Shown in pieces: positions 17,994 to 26,177 of a stretch of 32,738 nucleotides of DNA (its first letter is position 1; every line of letters starts with the position of its first letter). The notes under the pieces are model-generated. The model did no database searches, was not told the origin of the DNA, and worked only from the letters and a program-made list of their open reading frames with translations. Position numbers and translations under genes: made by a program. Source of the DNA: Pseudomonadota bacterium (lineage in GTDB: Bacteria; Pseudomonadota; Gammaproteobacteria; Burkholderiales; Burkholderiaceae_F); assembly GCA_023443095.1 (NCBI GenBank), contig JAEZVV010000153.1, positions 1-32,738 of the forward strand. The letters are read 5' to 3'.

Positions 17994-18464
17994 TCAGAGC
18001 TTCGCCTTGAGCTGGTCCAGCAACTGCGCGTGGACCTGGGCATTGACCTCGCGGGCCAGGATCTGCTGGGCGCCGGCCACGGCCAGTTGCGCGACCTGAT
18101 CGCGCAGCTGTTCCTTGGCGCGCTGCATCTCTTGCGCAGCCTCGGCCTTGGCCGCCTCGACGATGCGGTTGGCTTCGACCTGAGCCTGAGCCTTGGCGTC
18201 GTCGATGATGGCCTGGCCGCGCTTCTCGCCGTCGGCCACGATACCTTGGGCGCGCGAACGGGCGTCGGCCTCGATCGATGCGCCCTGCTTCTTGGCGTCG
18301 GCCAGAGCGTGCTCGCCGCGGTCGGCCGCAGCCAGTCCGTCGGCAATCTTCTTCTGCCGCTCTTCGATCGCCTTGATCAGCGGCGGCCAGATGAACTTCA
18401 TGGTGATCCATGCACCGATGAAGAACACGGCCATCTGTACGAACAGGGTGGCGTTGATGTTCAT
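17994..18464 (-). CDS. atpF: F1Fo ATP synthase b subunit
   Basis: A 156-residue b subunit, as in E. coli. It has one N-terminal membrane helix (NATLFVQMAVFFIGAWITMKF), the W-P-P-L-I motif, then a long charged, alanine-rich helix that dimerises as the peripheral stalk. ATG at 18464. Tightly packed against atpH. Confidence 0.97.
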   Translation of the reverse strand: MNINATLFVQMAVFFIGAWITMKFIWPPLIKAIEERQKKIADGLAAADRGEHALADAKKQGASIEADARSRAQGIVADGEKRGQAIIDDAKAQAQVEANRIVEAAKAEAAQEMQRAKEQLRDQVAQLAVAGAQQILAREVNAQVHAQLLDQLKAKL

Positions 18465-18477
18465 GTTGAACCCCGAT

Positions 18478-18513
18478 ACGCCGGCACGAGACTCATGGTC
18501 TGGCCGGCGGCGT
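18478..18513 (-). other. Intercistronic hairpin between atpE and atpF
   Basis: Nested inverted repeats in the 79-bp atpE-atpF spacer: outer arms 18478-18485 and 18503-18513 (imperfect, with a 3-base bulge) and inner arms 18489-18492 and 18498-18501. Its position after atpE fits an mRNA-stabilising structure that raises c-subunit stoichiometry; that role is inferred. Confidence 0.4.
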
Positions 18514-18543
18514 CAAACGGAAAAGACGTGCTTCGGCCGGCAA

Positions 18544-18789
18544 TTAGCCGACGAAGGGGTTCGCGAAGGCGAACATCATGGCGATACCAACACCGATCAG
18601 GAACGCGGCGTCGATCAGGCCAGCCAGCAGGAACATCTTGGTCTGCAGGGTGTTCATCAGCTCGGGCTGACGCGCAGCGGCTTCAAGATACTTGCTGCCC
18701 ATGATGCCGATACCGATACAGGCACCGATAGCACCGAGGCCGATGATCAGGCCAGCGGCCAGGGCAACGAAAGCGACGTTGGTCAACAT
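18544..18789 (-). CDS. atpE: F1Fo ATP synthase c subunit
   Basis: An 81-residue two-helix c subunit forming the membrane ion-translocating ring. Glycine-rich helix 1 (GLIIGLGAIGACIGIGIMGSK), polar loop ARQPE, and helix 2 with the essential carboxylate Asp60 in LAGLIDAAFLIG. No sodium-binding signature is evident, so proton coupling is expected. A strong AAGGAG ribosome-binding site precedes the ATG at 18789, in keeping with the need for many copies. Confidence 0.97.
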   Translation of the reverse strand: MLTNVAFVALAAGLIIGLGAIGACIGIGIMGSKYLEAAARQPELMNTLQTKMFLLAGLIDAAFLIGVGIAMMFAFANPFVG

Positions 18790-18843
18790 TGCGAACTCCT
18801 TGGATATGAAAGAGTGGAGCGGTAAATCGAAACGGGAAGGAAA

Positions 18844-19674
18844 TCAGTGGCCTTCGTGAGCCTGGCCGATGTAAACCAGCGTCAGCATCATCATGATGAA
18901 GGCTTGCAGCAAAACGATCAGGATGTGGAACAGCAACCAGGCCAGGCCGGCGATCACGTGTCCGGCAACGCCGAGCAGGCTGGCGTCGAAGCCGAACGAC
19001 CACATGCCGCCGAGCAGGGCGATCAGGAAGAAAAGCAGTTCGCCAGCGTACATGTTGCCGAACAACCGCATGCCGAGCGAAACAGCCTTGGCCGCGTATT
19101 CGATCAGGTTGAGCGCGAAGTTGAACGGCCACAGCACCGGGTTCGAGCCGAACGGCGCGGTGAAGAGTTCGTGGCCCCAGCCGCCGAAGCCCTTGATCTT
19201 GATGCCGTAGTAGATCATCAGGACCAGCACGCCGAGCGAGATGCCGAGGGTGCCGTTCAGATCGGCCGAGGGCAGCGGGCGCAGGTAATGGATTCCGACC
19301 ATGCTCGCGATCGTCGGGAACAGGTCAACCGGGATCAGGTCGATCGCGTTCATCAGGATGACCCAGATGAAAACGGTCAGCGCGAGCGGGGCGATGAAGC
19401 TGCGGTCGCCGTGGACGATCGACTTGGATTGCTCCTCGACCATGTCGACGATCATTTCGACGAAGCACTGCCACTTGCCCGGCACGCCCGAGGTCGGCTT
19501 GCGCGCCGCAATGCGCAGGACAAACAGACCCAAGGCCATCATCGCGATCGAGAAAAAGATCGTGTCGATGTTGAACACCGAAAAGTCGATGATCGAGCTT
19601 TGCTTGCTCGTCGACAGGTGGGCCAAGTGGTGTTGGATGTACTCGGTCGCGGTAGGGGCTTGGCTGGAAGCCAT
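18844..19674 (-). CDS. atpB: F1Fo ATP synthase a subunit
   Basis: A 276-residue membrane subunit that forms the two proton half-channels. The essential Arg lies in S-L-G-M-R-L-F-G-N-M-Y-A-G-E-L. Another conserved stretch is M-N-A-I-D-L-I-P-V-D. Several hydrophobic helices are evident. Full length, ATG at 19674, between atpI and atpE. Confidence 0.97.
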   Translation of the reverse strand: MASSQAPTATEYIQHHLAHLSTSKQSSIIDFSVFNIDTIFFSIAMMALGLFVLRIAARKPTSGVPGKWQCFVEMIVDMVEEQSKSIVHGDRSFIAPLALTVFIWVILMNAIDLIPVDLFPTIASMVGIHYLRPLPSADLNGTLGISLGVLVLMIYYGIKIKGFGGWGHELFTAPFGSNPVLWPFNFALNLIEYAAKAVSLGMRLFGNMYAGELLFFLIALLGGMWSFGFDASLLGVAGHVIAGLAWLLFHILIVLLQAFIMMMLTLVYIGQAHEGH

Positions 19675-19685
19675 GGGGTCGATCC

Positions 19686-20027
19686 TTACTCTTTGACGAT
19701 CAGCGCCAGTACGTAGCTATTGAGCACCGCGATGATCGACACGAGCATCGCGAGCCAGTTCAAATCCTTGTAGGTCGAAGCGATCAGCGCCAGGAGCAGC
19801 ACTGTTGCGACCAGCTTGACGAACTCACCCACGAAAAAAACCATGGGATTCGCTCCCCCCGGCCGCCGGCTCGCCAGCGCCAATCTGAGCGCGAAGAGGC
19901 CATTGGGAAGCAGACAAGCTGCCCCCCCCAACAACGCTGAAATCGCCGCGTGCACACCCGAAATCAGCCAGGCGGCAACCGCGACGATCAGTGTTGTGAG
20001 GAACTGGAAAAGGACGATCCGGGCCAT
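19686..20027 (-). CDS. atpI: ATP synthase protein I
   Basis: A 113-residue four-helix membrane protein at the head of the atp operon. Features: R-I-V-L-F-Q-F-L-T-T helix, the glycine-rich A-A-I-S-A-L-L-G-G-A-A-C-L-L-P-N segment typical of AtpI, and V-G-E-F-V-K-L. AtpI is thought to help c-ring assembly or Mg uptake and is not essential in model species. ATG at 20027; 11 bp separate it from atpB. A promoter lies just upstream. Confidence 0.9.
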   Translation of the reverse strand: MARIVLFQFLTTLIVAVAAWLISGVHAAISALLGGAACLLPNGLFALRLALASRRPGGANPMVFFVGEFVKLVATVLLLALIASTYKDLNWLAMLVSIIAVLNSYVLALIVKE

Positions 20028-20080
20028 TTCGATCCGGCCGCCCGCCTGCGGGTCAGGTCCGTGTTCGTCAAAGCCTCGAG

Positions 20081-20110
20081 ATTCTAAGGGTCACTCCAAA
20101 GGTGCGTCAA
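20081..20110 (-). promoter_or_regulatory. Sigma70-type promoter of the atp operon
   Basis: On the minus strand, -35 TTGACG (20110-20105), an 18-bp spacer and -10 TAGAAT (20086-20081); each hexamer matches consensus at five of six positions. It lies between the upstream terminator and atpI, giving a leader of roughly 45-50 nt. Confidence 0.72.
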
Positions 20111-20134
20111 ATTGGTGCCGCGCCGCAACAATGC

Positions 20135-20159
20135 AAAACGCCGCTCGGTGCGGCGCTTT
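20135..20159 (-). terminator. Terminator between the par operon and the atp operon
   Basis: On the minus strand, a stem of six GC pairs extended by a G-T and three A-T pairs (arms 20150-20159 and 20135-20144) with a 5-nt loop, then TTTT. Its first base overlaps the stop codon of the gene at 20159-20596. It separates the par cluster from atpI. Confidence 0.75.
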
Positions 20160-20596
20160 CATGCCAAGTCGCGCAGCCATTGCTGCGCCTGCTCCGCACT
20201 AACCCGCGTCACCCGCCAGACCACCGCCTCGCTTTCGCGGCGCAGTTCGCCGCGCACGACGAAATGCTCCCCGCTCGGCATCCGAGCCAACCGCAAATCG
20301 ATCAGCCGCGGTGGCAACATGCCCAGCAGCCGCGCGCGGCGCGCCAACACCACCGCCAAGGCGCCGTCGAACTCGGCGCCGTCGTCCGCCACCAAGTGCA
20401 GAAACGCTGCGTTGAGCACCCGCGCCAGGCGCGACTTGCGCGCGCGCGCCGCCACCTCGACCAAGCCCCAGGCGATCGGCGCCACCAGCAGCACCAGCGA
20501 CAGATGCCCGCTCGCCAGCCACACCAGACCGGCCAGGCCCCAGGCCGCCGTCGCCACCAGGGCCGTGACCAGACCGTCGCGCGCCGGCCGATTCAC
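20159..20596 (-). CDS. Small two-helix membrane protein coupled to parB, function unknown
   Basis: A 145-residue protein I do not recognise. The first 45 residues hold two hydrophobic segments (LVTALVATAAWGLAGLVWLA and LSLVLLVAPIAWGLVEVAA), followed by a basic linker (ARARKSRLAR) and a cytosolic-type domain of about 90 residues (LHLVADDGAEFDGALAVVLARRARLLGMLP... ending WLRDLA). Start is the GTG at 20596, which overlaps the parB stop as GTGA, so it is almost certainly co-translated with parAB. A terminator immediately follows its stop. Coding bias matches its neighbours. Being coupled to parAB hints at a membrane function linked to partitioning, or simple operon hitch-hiking before atpI. Confidence 0.8.
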   Translation of the reverse strand: MNRPARDGLVTALVATAAWGLAGLVWLASGHLSLVLLVAPIAWGLVEVAARARKSRLARVLNAAFLHLVADDGAEFDGALAVVLARRARLLGMLPPRLIDLRLARMPSGEHFVVRGELRRESEAVVWRVTRVSAEQAQQWLRDLA

Positions 20597-21459
20597 TCGC
20601 GCAAGCGCTCGACGATGCCGTCGAGCTGGTCGAGGTTGGAAAACTCGATCACCAGCTTGCCCTTGCCTCGCGCATTGGCCGCCAGTTTGACGACCGCGCC
20701 CAGCGTGTCGGCCAGCTCTTCTTCGAGCCGTACGATGTCGCGGCTGCGCTGCGCTGGCCGGCGCTGGCCGCGCTGGGTTTCTTCCCGCCCGACATGCGCG
20801 ACCAGGGTCTCGGCCTCGCGCACCGACAGCCCCTTGGCGACAATGCGATGCGCCAGCTGGATCTGGGTGGCGGCGTCCACCGCCAGCAGCGCGCGCGCGT
20901 GCCCCATGTCCAGGCGCGACTCCATCAGCATGTCCTGCACCGGCTGCGCCAGGTTCAGCAAGCGCAACAGGTTCGACGTGGCCGAGCGCGAGCGACCGAT
21001 AGCCCCGGCCGCCTGTTCGTGAGTGAAGTCGAACTCCCGGATCAGGCGCTGCACGCCTTGCGCTTCCTCCAGCGCATTGAGGTCCTCGCGCTGGATGTTT
21101 TCGATCAGCGCCATCGCCAGCGCCGCCTCGTCGGCCACTTGCTTGACCAGCACCGGCACTTCGGCCAAGCCCGCCAGCTGCGAAGCGCGGAAGCGCCGCT
21201 CGCCCGCGATGATCTCGTAGCGCCCTTCGCCGACCGGGCGCACGAGGATGGGCTGCATCACGCCTTGCGCCTTGATCGACTCGGCCAGTTCGGCCAGCGC
21301 CTCGGGGTCCATCTTGGTGCGCGGCTGGTACTTGCCGGCCTGCAGCTGGGAAAGCGGCAGCGTGGTCGGCGCGCCGACCGGCGCAGCAGGCGCTGGCTCC
21401 CCTCCGAGCAACGCCTCGAGGCCGCGCCCCAAGCCCTTCGATTTCTTGATCACTGGCAT
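20593..21459 (-). CDS. parB: Chromosome-partitioning protein ParB
   Basis: A 288-residue ParB/Spo0J, a CTP-dependent DNA clamp that loads at parS and spreads. N-terminal ParA-interacting segment with K-G-L-G-R-G-L-E-A-L-L-G; the CTPase motifs GERRFRA (residues 86-92) and ENIQREDLN (120-128); helix-turn-helix at about 146-170 (THEQAAGAIGRSRSATSNLL); and a C-terminal dimerisation domain. Full length. ATG at 21459; 55 bp after parA, a spacer with an 18-bp perfect palindrome. No clear parS site was found in the window by eye. Confidence 0.97.
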   Translation of the reverse strand: MPVIKKSKGLGRGLEALLGGEPAPAAPVGAPTTLPLSQLQAGKYQPRTKMDPEALAELAESIKAQGVMQPILVRPVGEGRYEIIAGERRFRASQLAGLAEVPVLVKQVADEAALAMALIENIQREDLNALEEAQGVQRLIREFDFTHEQAAGAIGRSRSATSNLLRLLNLAQPVQDMLMESRLDMGHARALLAVDAATQIQLAHRIVAKGLSVREAETLVAHVGREETQRGQRRPAQRSRDIVRLEEELADTLGAVVKLAANARGKGKLVIEFSNLDQLDGIVERLRE

Positions 21460-21471
21460 GTCCTCCGGGCA

Positions 21472-21489
21472 GGCAGGCCCGGGCCTGCC
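21472..21489. repeat. 18-bp perfect palindrome between parA and parB
   Basis: Arms GGCAGGCCC (21472-21480) and GGGCCTGCC (21481-21489) abut without a spacer, 12 bp upstream of the parB start. It does not resemble the parS consensus. It could be a protein-binding site or an RNA hairpin near the parB ribosome-binding region. Confidence 0.55.
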
Positions 21490-21514
21490 GCTCCGTGTCT
21501 GTCTTTCATCGGTC

Positions 21515-22285
21515 TCAGAGTTTCTTCACGCGCTCGACCATCTCGGCGCCGAAGGCGATATACGCCTGCGCCCCCTTGGACGAACGGTCGTAGGCCACGC
21601 CCGGCATCCCATAGCTGGGGGCCTCGGCCAGCCGCACGTTGCGCGGAATGATGGTGTCGAACACCTTGGCGCCGAAGTGCTGCTTCAGCTGGTCGCTGAC
21701 CTGTTGCTGCAGCGTGATACGCGGATCGAACATCACCCGCAGCAGGCCGATCACGGTCAGCTGCGGATTGAGGTTGGCGTGCACCCGCTTGATCGTGTTG
21801 ACCAGGTCCGACAGCCCCTCGAGCGCGAAATATTCGCACTGCATCGGGATCACCACCCCATGCGCTGCGCACAGTCCGTTAAGCGTCAGCATCGACAGCG
21901 ACGGCGGGCAGTCGATCAGCACAAAGTCGTAGTCCTGCTCGACCGCTGCCAGAGCCGCCTTGAGGCGATGTTCGCGGCGCTCGAGGTCGACCAGGTCGAG
22001 CTCGGCGCCCGCCAGTTCGCGGTTGGCCGGCAACACGTCGTAGCCGCCCGCTCCCGCTGGCGTGCGGGCGGCCGCCACTTCGAGCTCGCCGATCAGCACC
22101 TGGTAGACCGAAGCGGCCAGCGTGCGCTTGTCCACCCCGCTGCCCATGGTGGCGTTGCCCTGCGGGTCAAGGTCGACCAGCAGCACCCGCTGCTGGTTGG
22201 CCGCTAGGCCCGCGGCGAGGTTGACGGCGGTCGTGGTCTTGCCGACGCCGCCCTTTTGATTGGCGATGCAGAAGATGCGAGCCAT
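21515..22285 (-). CDS. parA: Chromosome-partitioning ATPase ParA
   Basis: A 256-residue Walker-type ParA/Soj ATPase that segregates ParB-parS complexes. The deviant Walker A KGGVGKTT is at residues 11-18, the D-L-D-P-Q-G-N-A-T motif follows, then D-C-P-P-S-L. The short N-terminus indicates a chromosomal (type Ib-like) ParA with no HTH extension. First gene of parA-parB-unknown. In many proteobacteria rsmG and mnmG lie upstream; here a lytic transglycosylase does instead. Confidence 0.97.
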   Translation of the reverse strand: MARIFCIANQKGGVGKTTTAVNLAAGLAANQQRVLLVDLDPQGNATMGSGVDKRTLAASVYQVLIGELEVAAARTPAGAGGYDVLPANRELAGAELDLVDLERREHRLKAALAAVEQDYDFVLIDCPPSLSMLTLNGLCAAHGVVIPMQCEYFALEGLSDLVNTIKRVHANLNPQLTVIGLLRVMFDPRITLQQQVSDQLKQHFGAKVFDTIIPRNVRLAEAPSYGMPGVAYDRSSKGAQAYIAFGAEMVERVKKL

Positions 22286-22310
22286 GTGCTTTCTTGGGGT
22301 CCGGACGTGA

Positions 22311-22344
22311 AACGCGCGGCCCGGCCGCGCGTTAGCAGAGTATA
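22311..22344 (-). promoter_or_regulatory. Putative parA promoter with a palindrome at the start site
   Basis: TATACT (22344-22339, minus strand) matches the -10 consensus at five of six positions; no good -35 is seen. Five bases on is a near-perfect 23-bp palindrome, arms 22311-22321 and 22323-22333 around one base, lying about where transcription would start. Its far end overlaps GTTTCACGT (22313-22305), which matches one half of the parS consensus. Promoter and operator roles are inferred. Confidence 0.45.
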
Positions 22345-22377
22345 GGCGGGCTGATCCCTCGGGCCTTGCCCGAACGC

Positions 22378-22436
22378 AGCCCCGGCTACCGCCGCGGGCT
22401 GCGGCCGGAGCCGCGAGGCAGCCCCGCTACGGGGCT
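22378..22436. repeat. GC-rich inverted repeats between the transglycosylase and parA
   Basis: A 7-bp stem with a 3-nt loop (22420-22426 and 22430-22436) built on AGCCCCG, and a related AGCC..GGCT palindrome at 22378-22387. The similar words suggest a REP-like extragenic element downstream of the transglycosylase gene; no second copy was found in this window. Confidence 0.4.
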
Positions 22437-22460
22437 ACCCCTAGCCGGGCCACCACCCGC

Positions 22461-23918
22461 CTATCTGGCGGGCGCACCCTCCACCTGTTCGCGCGCCTTG
22501 AGCGCCGCGGCCCGGATCTCGCTCGTGAGCTTGTAGGCGACGTAATACTTGTAGATGTTGCGCACATAGGTGGTGGTTTCGATGCCCACCTTCTCGGCCG
22601 TCACCAGCTCGACGTTGTTGAACCACTTGTCCGGGTCGAGCCCGCGCTTGGCCGCCTCCTTGCGCATCGAAGCGATCCTCCCCGGCCCCGCGTTGTAAGC
22701 AGCAAAAGCGAACAGGCTGCGGTCGGCGTCACGGAACTGGGCGTCCTTGAAATAACGCGTCATCAGCTGGTCCATGTATTTGGTGCCGGCATGAATGTTG
22801 TTTTCCGCCACCGTGATGCTGCCCACGCCCAGCTCCTTGCCCGTGGCCGGCATGACCTGCATGATCCCGATCGCTCCCACATGGCTCTTGGCGTTCTGGT
22901 CCAGGGTCGACTCCTGATAGCCCTGCGCCGCCAGCATCACCGGATCGAAGTTGTACTGGCTGCCATATTTCTTGAAGAGTTCGATCGTCGCCTCGAACCG
23001 CTTCCAGTCCGAGCTCTGGGTCGGGTCCTTGATCTGCTTGATGCGCTTGGCGTATTGCTGCTGCCTGGCCACCAACAGGTTCTGCTTTTTCACGTGAGCC
23101 TGGTAGAAGGCGTCCAGCTCCTTGATCAGCTCCGGGCTGTTCTTGCGCAACGCCCAGCCCACCTGGCCGCCGCTGCGCACGGCCGCCGCCTCGTTGACGC
23201 GGATCTTGGGCAGCACGGGCGCCCACATCTTGGCCTTCCAGTCGTCGACCACGATCGCGTTCAGAAGCCCGGCGTTGAGCATCTCCATCATGTCTTCGTC
23301 TTCGAGCGCATCGGGCACCAACACCAAGCTCGCCGGCTTTTTGCCGGCCGCGGCGAGGCGCTGGTTGAGGGCGAGCAGGCTGTCGTAATAACTCGAGGCC
23401 TTGCGCACGTGGACAGTGCGACCCGACAGCTCGTCGGCACTCGCCAGCGCTGGCGCGGCCATGCTGTTGAGAACCACTTCGCTCACCGGCTTCTGCTCGG
23501 CGGGTGCGAGGAAGTCGACGAGCTTCTGGCGCGCCGGCGTCACCGTCAGATTGCCGGCGGCGATGTCGGCGCGGCCCTCAGCCACGTCGAGCAGCAGCTC
23601 ATCGCGCGTCGTGGGTATGACGTAGACGGTGATCGGCCGCTTGCCGAGCTGCTTGGCGTATTTGGTATTGAGGTAGCGCTCGAAGTCGCGCACCGTGTCG
23701 GCCGTGATGCCGCGCTCGCGCCCCTTGTCGTTGAAATAGAGCGTGCGGCTGTAGGGAACGGCGACGCGCACCGTGCGCCGCTCCAGCATGCCGTCGAAAT
23801 CGCCTTTCCACACCTTGGCTTCTGTCGGCAAGGCGCGCGGCGAAGCCGACGGGGTTTGCGCCGCTGCCAGCGGCAGGACAGCCACCCACAACAGACCGGC
23901 GGCAAGAGCCTTGAGCAT
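22461..23918 (-). CDS. mltF: MltF-like membrane-bound lytic murein transglycosylase
   Basis: A 485-residue periplasmic enzyme that cleaves peptidoglycan between MurNAc and GlcNAc with 1,6-anhydro product formation. Signal peptide MLKALAAGLLWVAVLPLAAA; then a solute-binding-protein-like domain (V-R-V-A-V-P-Y-S-R ... G-R-A-D-I-A-A-G-N-L-T-V-T-P-A-R) at about 45-275, the MltF-type regulatory module; then an SLT lysozyme-like domain with the catalytic Glu at about 336 in A-A-Q-G-Y-Q-E-S, and G-A-I-G-I-M-Q-V-M-P, A-A-Y-N-A-G-P-G-R-I. GGGAG six bases before the ATG at 23918. No lipobox, so soluble or loosely attached. MltF family assignment rests on domain order. Confidence 0.9.
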   Translation of the reverse strand: MLKALAAGLLWVAVLPLAAAQTPSASPRALPTEAKVWKGDFDGMLERRTVRVAVPYSRTLYFNDKGRERGITADTVRDFERYLNTKYAKQLGKRPITVYVIPTTRDELLLDVAEGRADIAAGNLTVTPARQKLVDFLAPAEQKPVSEVVLNSMAAPALASADELSGRTVHVRKASSYYDSLLALNQRLAAAGKKPASLVLVPDALEDEDMMEMLNAGLLNAIVVDDWKAKMWAPVLPKIRVNEAAAVRSGGQVGWALRKNSPELIKELDAFYQAHVKKQNLLVARQQQYAKRIKQIKDPTQSSDWKRFEATIELFKKYGSQYNFDPVMLAAQGYQESTLDQNAKSHVGAIGIMQVMPATGKELGVGSITVAENNIHAGTKYMDQLMTRYFKDAQFRDADRSLFAFAAYNAGPGRIASMRKEAAKRGLDPDKWFNNVELVTAEKVGIETTTYVRNIYKYYVAYKLTSEIRAAALKAREQVEGAPAR

Positions 23919-23978
23919 GACAAACTCCCACGAGGAACGGGAAACTCATGCTAGGAGCGCCCCCATCGCCGCACAAGC

Positions 23979-24003
23979 GGCACGGGCCAGGCCGACCCGT
24001 GCC
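23979..24003 (-). other. Hairpin after the Gcr-family gene
   Basis: Perfect 8-bp inverted repeat (23979-23986 and 23996-24003, 9-nt loop) in the 170-bp spacer between the Gcr-family gene and mltF, both on the minus strand. A second 7-bp GC stem lies at 24039-24058. No U-tract follows either, so termination is uncertain. Confidence 0.4.
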
Positions 24004-24088
24004 CTGAGAGGGATCGAGGACGAAGTCCCATCGAGTGTGGCGGCGCCGCGACGCCGCCGCTCGAGCGCCTGCGTCCGGTGCCGACGCC

Positions 24089-26152
24089 TCAGGGGTGCTC
24101 GCGGAACGAAGGCGGCGAGTCGAAGGGGGTTTCCCGCGGCGGCCGGAAGAAACTGCCCGGCGCGCTGCGCAGGCGCTGCCACAGCCGCCGCAGCAGTTCG
24201 CGGGTTTGGGCGAACACGACCGCACGCGCCTTGAGCGCCATCCACAGCGCCAGGGCGAAACTCACCGTCAGATTCACCAAGCCGATCAGCAGGACGCCCA
24301 GCGCGCCCCAGGCAAACACGTGCCAGTCGACCGAGAAGTTGTAGCCCACCAAGGCGTAGCCGAGGTTGGCCGCGGAAAAGGCGATGTGGCGGATGTCGAT
24401 CGGCAGGCCGAGGATGATGCCGATGATGCCCGCCGTCCCTAGCATCACGCCGAACAGGAAGTTGCCCATCATGCCGCCCAGATTTTCCTCGACGTAATCG
24501 CCGGCCCGCTGCGCCCGCGCCTCGCCCACCAGGGCCCGCAGCCAGCGCAGGCGCGACACTCGCAGCCCGACGCGGTCGTATACCGCCTTGTTGTCGAAAT
24601 AGCCCGAGATCAATCCCGACAGGAACAGGAACACGCCGGCGATGGCGGCGTACCAGAGCGTCCAGCCGAGTGGGCTGATCTCCTTGAACAGATGTTCGCC
24701 CTTGAGTTCGTCGACCGGCGAGTGGCCGAGAATCGCCGTGAGCAGGACACCAATCACGATCGCGAGCGGGAACGCGACGATCACGTTGCCGAAAATCGCC
24801 GCCATCTGCGAGCGGGACACCGCGGCCATGAGGTCGACGATGCGATCCAGAGTTTCGCTGCGCCCCGCCTTGGCCTCGCCCAGGTAACCGGCGATGGTCT
24901 GGGCCGTCATCGCCGGCTGCTTGGTCGCGATGGTCAGGTGCAGCATGTAAACCAGCACAAAACCCAGACCGTAGTTGAGGCTGTAGACCAGGGCCTGGCC
25001 AAACAGCGGCAGCGACAACTTGCCCGCAAAAATCTTGATCATCGCCAGCACCGCGATGATTACCCCGGCGCCCATCGCCGAGCGCAGCATGCCGCGGTAT
25101 TCGTCGCGGGTGGCAGTGACGTAGTGTTCGCCGGTGCGCGCGGCGTTGTCGGTCACTCGCAGGGCCAGAAGGTTGGCGGTCTGGGCCGCGAGCCGGCTCA
25201 CGCTGTTGCGCTGCGCTTCGGCCCGCACCGCGGCAAACGAAAGCTGAACGCCGAGTTCGTCCGCCGGGCCCTCGGCTTCGGACCGCAGGGCGCTCCCCAG
25301 CAGGCGGGCCAGTCCCTCGAGCCGCCGCAGGCTCTGCATCGCCCGCTTCATCACGTAGGTGAGAGCCAGGCTGGTGCCGAAACTCGCCGCCGCGCGACGC
25401 GCCCGCTCGAGCGTGTCGAAACACTGGTCGATGATCACCAGCAGCTGGCGCTCGTCGTCGGCCGGACGGGCCGGGTCGCTCAGGTGCGCGCGGTACGCGT
25501 CGACGAAATGCTGGGTCTCGCGCGCCACCGCGCGAAAGCGCGGCGCCGCCGCCGCCTCGAGCTCGCGGCCGAGGCGCTCAAGATCGCGCTCGATGCCCAT
25601 GCCGCTCACCCGGTAGGCCAGCACCAGCGCGGCTTCGAGCATCTGGTCGGCGAGCTCGACGTCGGCCTCTTTGGCCGACGCTTCGAACCTCAGCAGCGAC
25701 CAGAAGCGGCCGACCAGTTCGTCCGGCAGCTCGGCCAGCCAGATCCAGTCGCGGCGCTGGTCGAAGATCGCATGCAGGCAACCGCGGAACTCGCTTTCAT
25801 CGGGCACCTCGGGCAGGAGTCGGGCCCCGAGAATGCGGCCGATCTCTGAGAAGAATCCGGTGGCGGGGAGCACGCCGCTGTCGGCAAAAAAGCCCACCAT
25901 GCCGCGGCTGCTGAGCAGCCCGCGCAAGTGCCCCGCCACCGCGGCCAGGCGGCGCGGGCTCGCTTCCAGCGCGGCGAGCAGGCGCTCGGCGTTGGCGATG
26001 GCCGCAGCCCCGTCGCGCGCCCGTCGCGGCCGCACGCACGCCACCAGGCCAGCAAACAGCGAAACGGGGTCGGCCGTCGGGTTGTCGAAAGCCTCGAGCG
26101 CCACCACCAGGCGGCCCTGATCATCCAATTTGTTGTGTCGACGCATAAACAT
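24089..26152 (-). CDS. Gcr-type 'site-specific recombinase' family membrane protein
   Basis: A protein of about 687 residues. The sequence matches the family named site-specific recombinase (Gcr), but what is visible is an integral membrane protein: residues 1 to about 350 are charged and helical, and the C-terminal half has many hydrophobic segments (for example GAGVIIAVLAMIKIFAG, IVAFPLAIVIGVLLTAILG, WYAAIAGVFLFLSGLISGYF, MMGNFLFGVMLGTAGIIGII). I see no Ser, Tyr or DDE recombinase motif, so the historical name looks misleading; function is unknown. Start uncertain among ATGs at 26146, 26152 and 26164. It is divergent from the lipid-transport operon, with 62 bp between. Confidence 0.75.
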   Translation of the reverse strand: MFMRRHNKLDDQGRLVVALEAFDNPTADPVSLFAGLVACVRPRRARDGAAAIANAERLLAALEASPRRLAAVAGHLRGLLSSRGMVGFFADSGVLPATGFFSEIGRILGARLLPEVPDESEFRGCLHAIFDQRRDWIWLAELPDELVGRFWSLLRFEASAKEADVELADQMLEAALVLAYRVSGMGIERDLERLGRELEAAAAPRFRAVARETQHFVDAYRAHLSDPARPADDERQLLVIIDQCFDTLERARRAAASFGTSLALTYVMKRAMQSLRRLEGLARLLGSALRSEAEGPADELGVQLSFAAVRAEAQRNSVSRLAAQTANLLALRVTDNAARTGEHYVTATRDEYRGMLRSAMGAGVIIAVLAMIKIFAGKLSLPLFGQALVYSLNYGLGFVLVYMLHLTIATKQPAMTAQTIAGYLGEAKAGRSETLDRIVDLMAAVSRSQMAAIFGNVIVAFPLAIVIGVLLTAILGHSPVDELKGEHLFKEISPLGWTLWYAAIAGVFLFLSGLISGYFDNKAVYDRVGLRVSRLRWLRALVGEARAQRAGDYVEENLGGMMGNFLFGVMLGTAGIIGIILGLPIDIRHIAFSAANLGYALVGYNFSVDWHVFAWGALGVLLIGLVNLTVSFALALWMALKARAVVFAQTRELLRRLWQRLRSAPGSFFRPPRETPFDSPPSFREHP

Positions 26153-26177
26153 GGTGCGCAACATACCAGTGCGGGCG

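Noticed and set aside
23085..23100. parS-like CACGTGA core inside the mltF gene
   Set aside because: Only about 12 of 16 positions match the parS consensus, the right half is poor, and it is within coding sequence.
24089..26152. Possible integrase or mobile element because of the 'site-specific recombinase' family name
   Set aside because: No recombinase catalytic motif, no flanking repeats or tRNA, and the gene sits among core genes.
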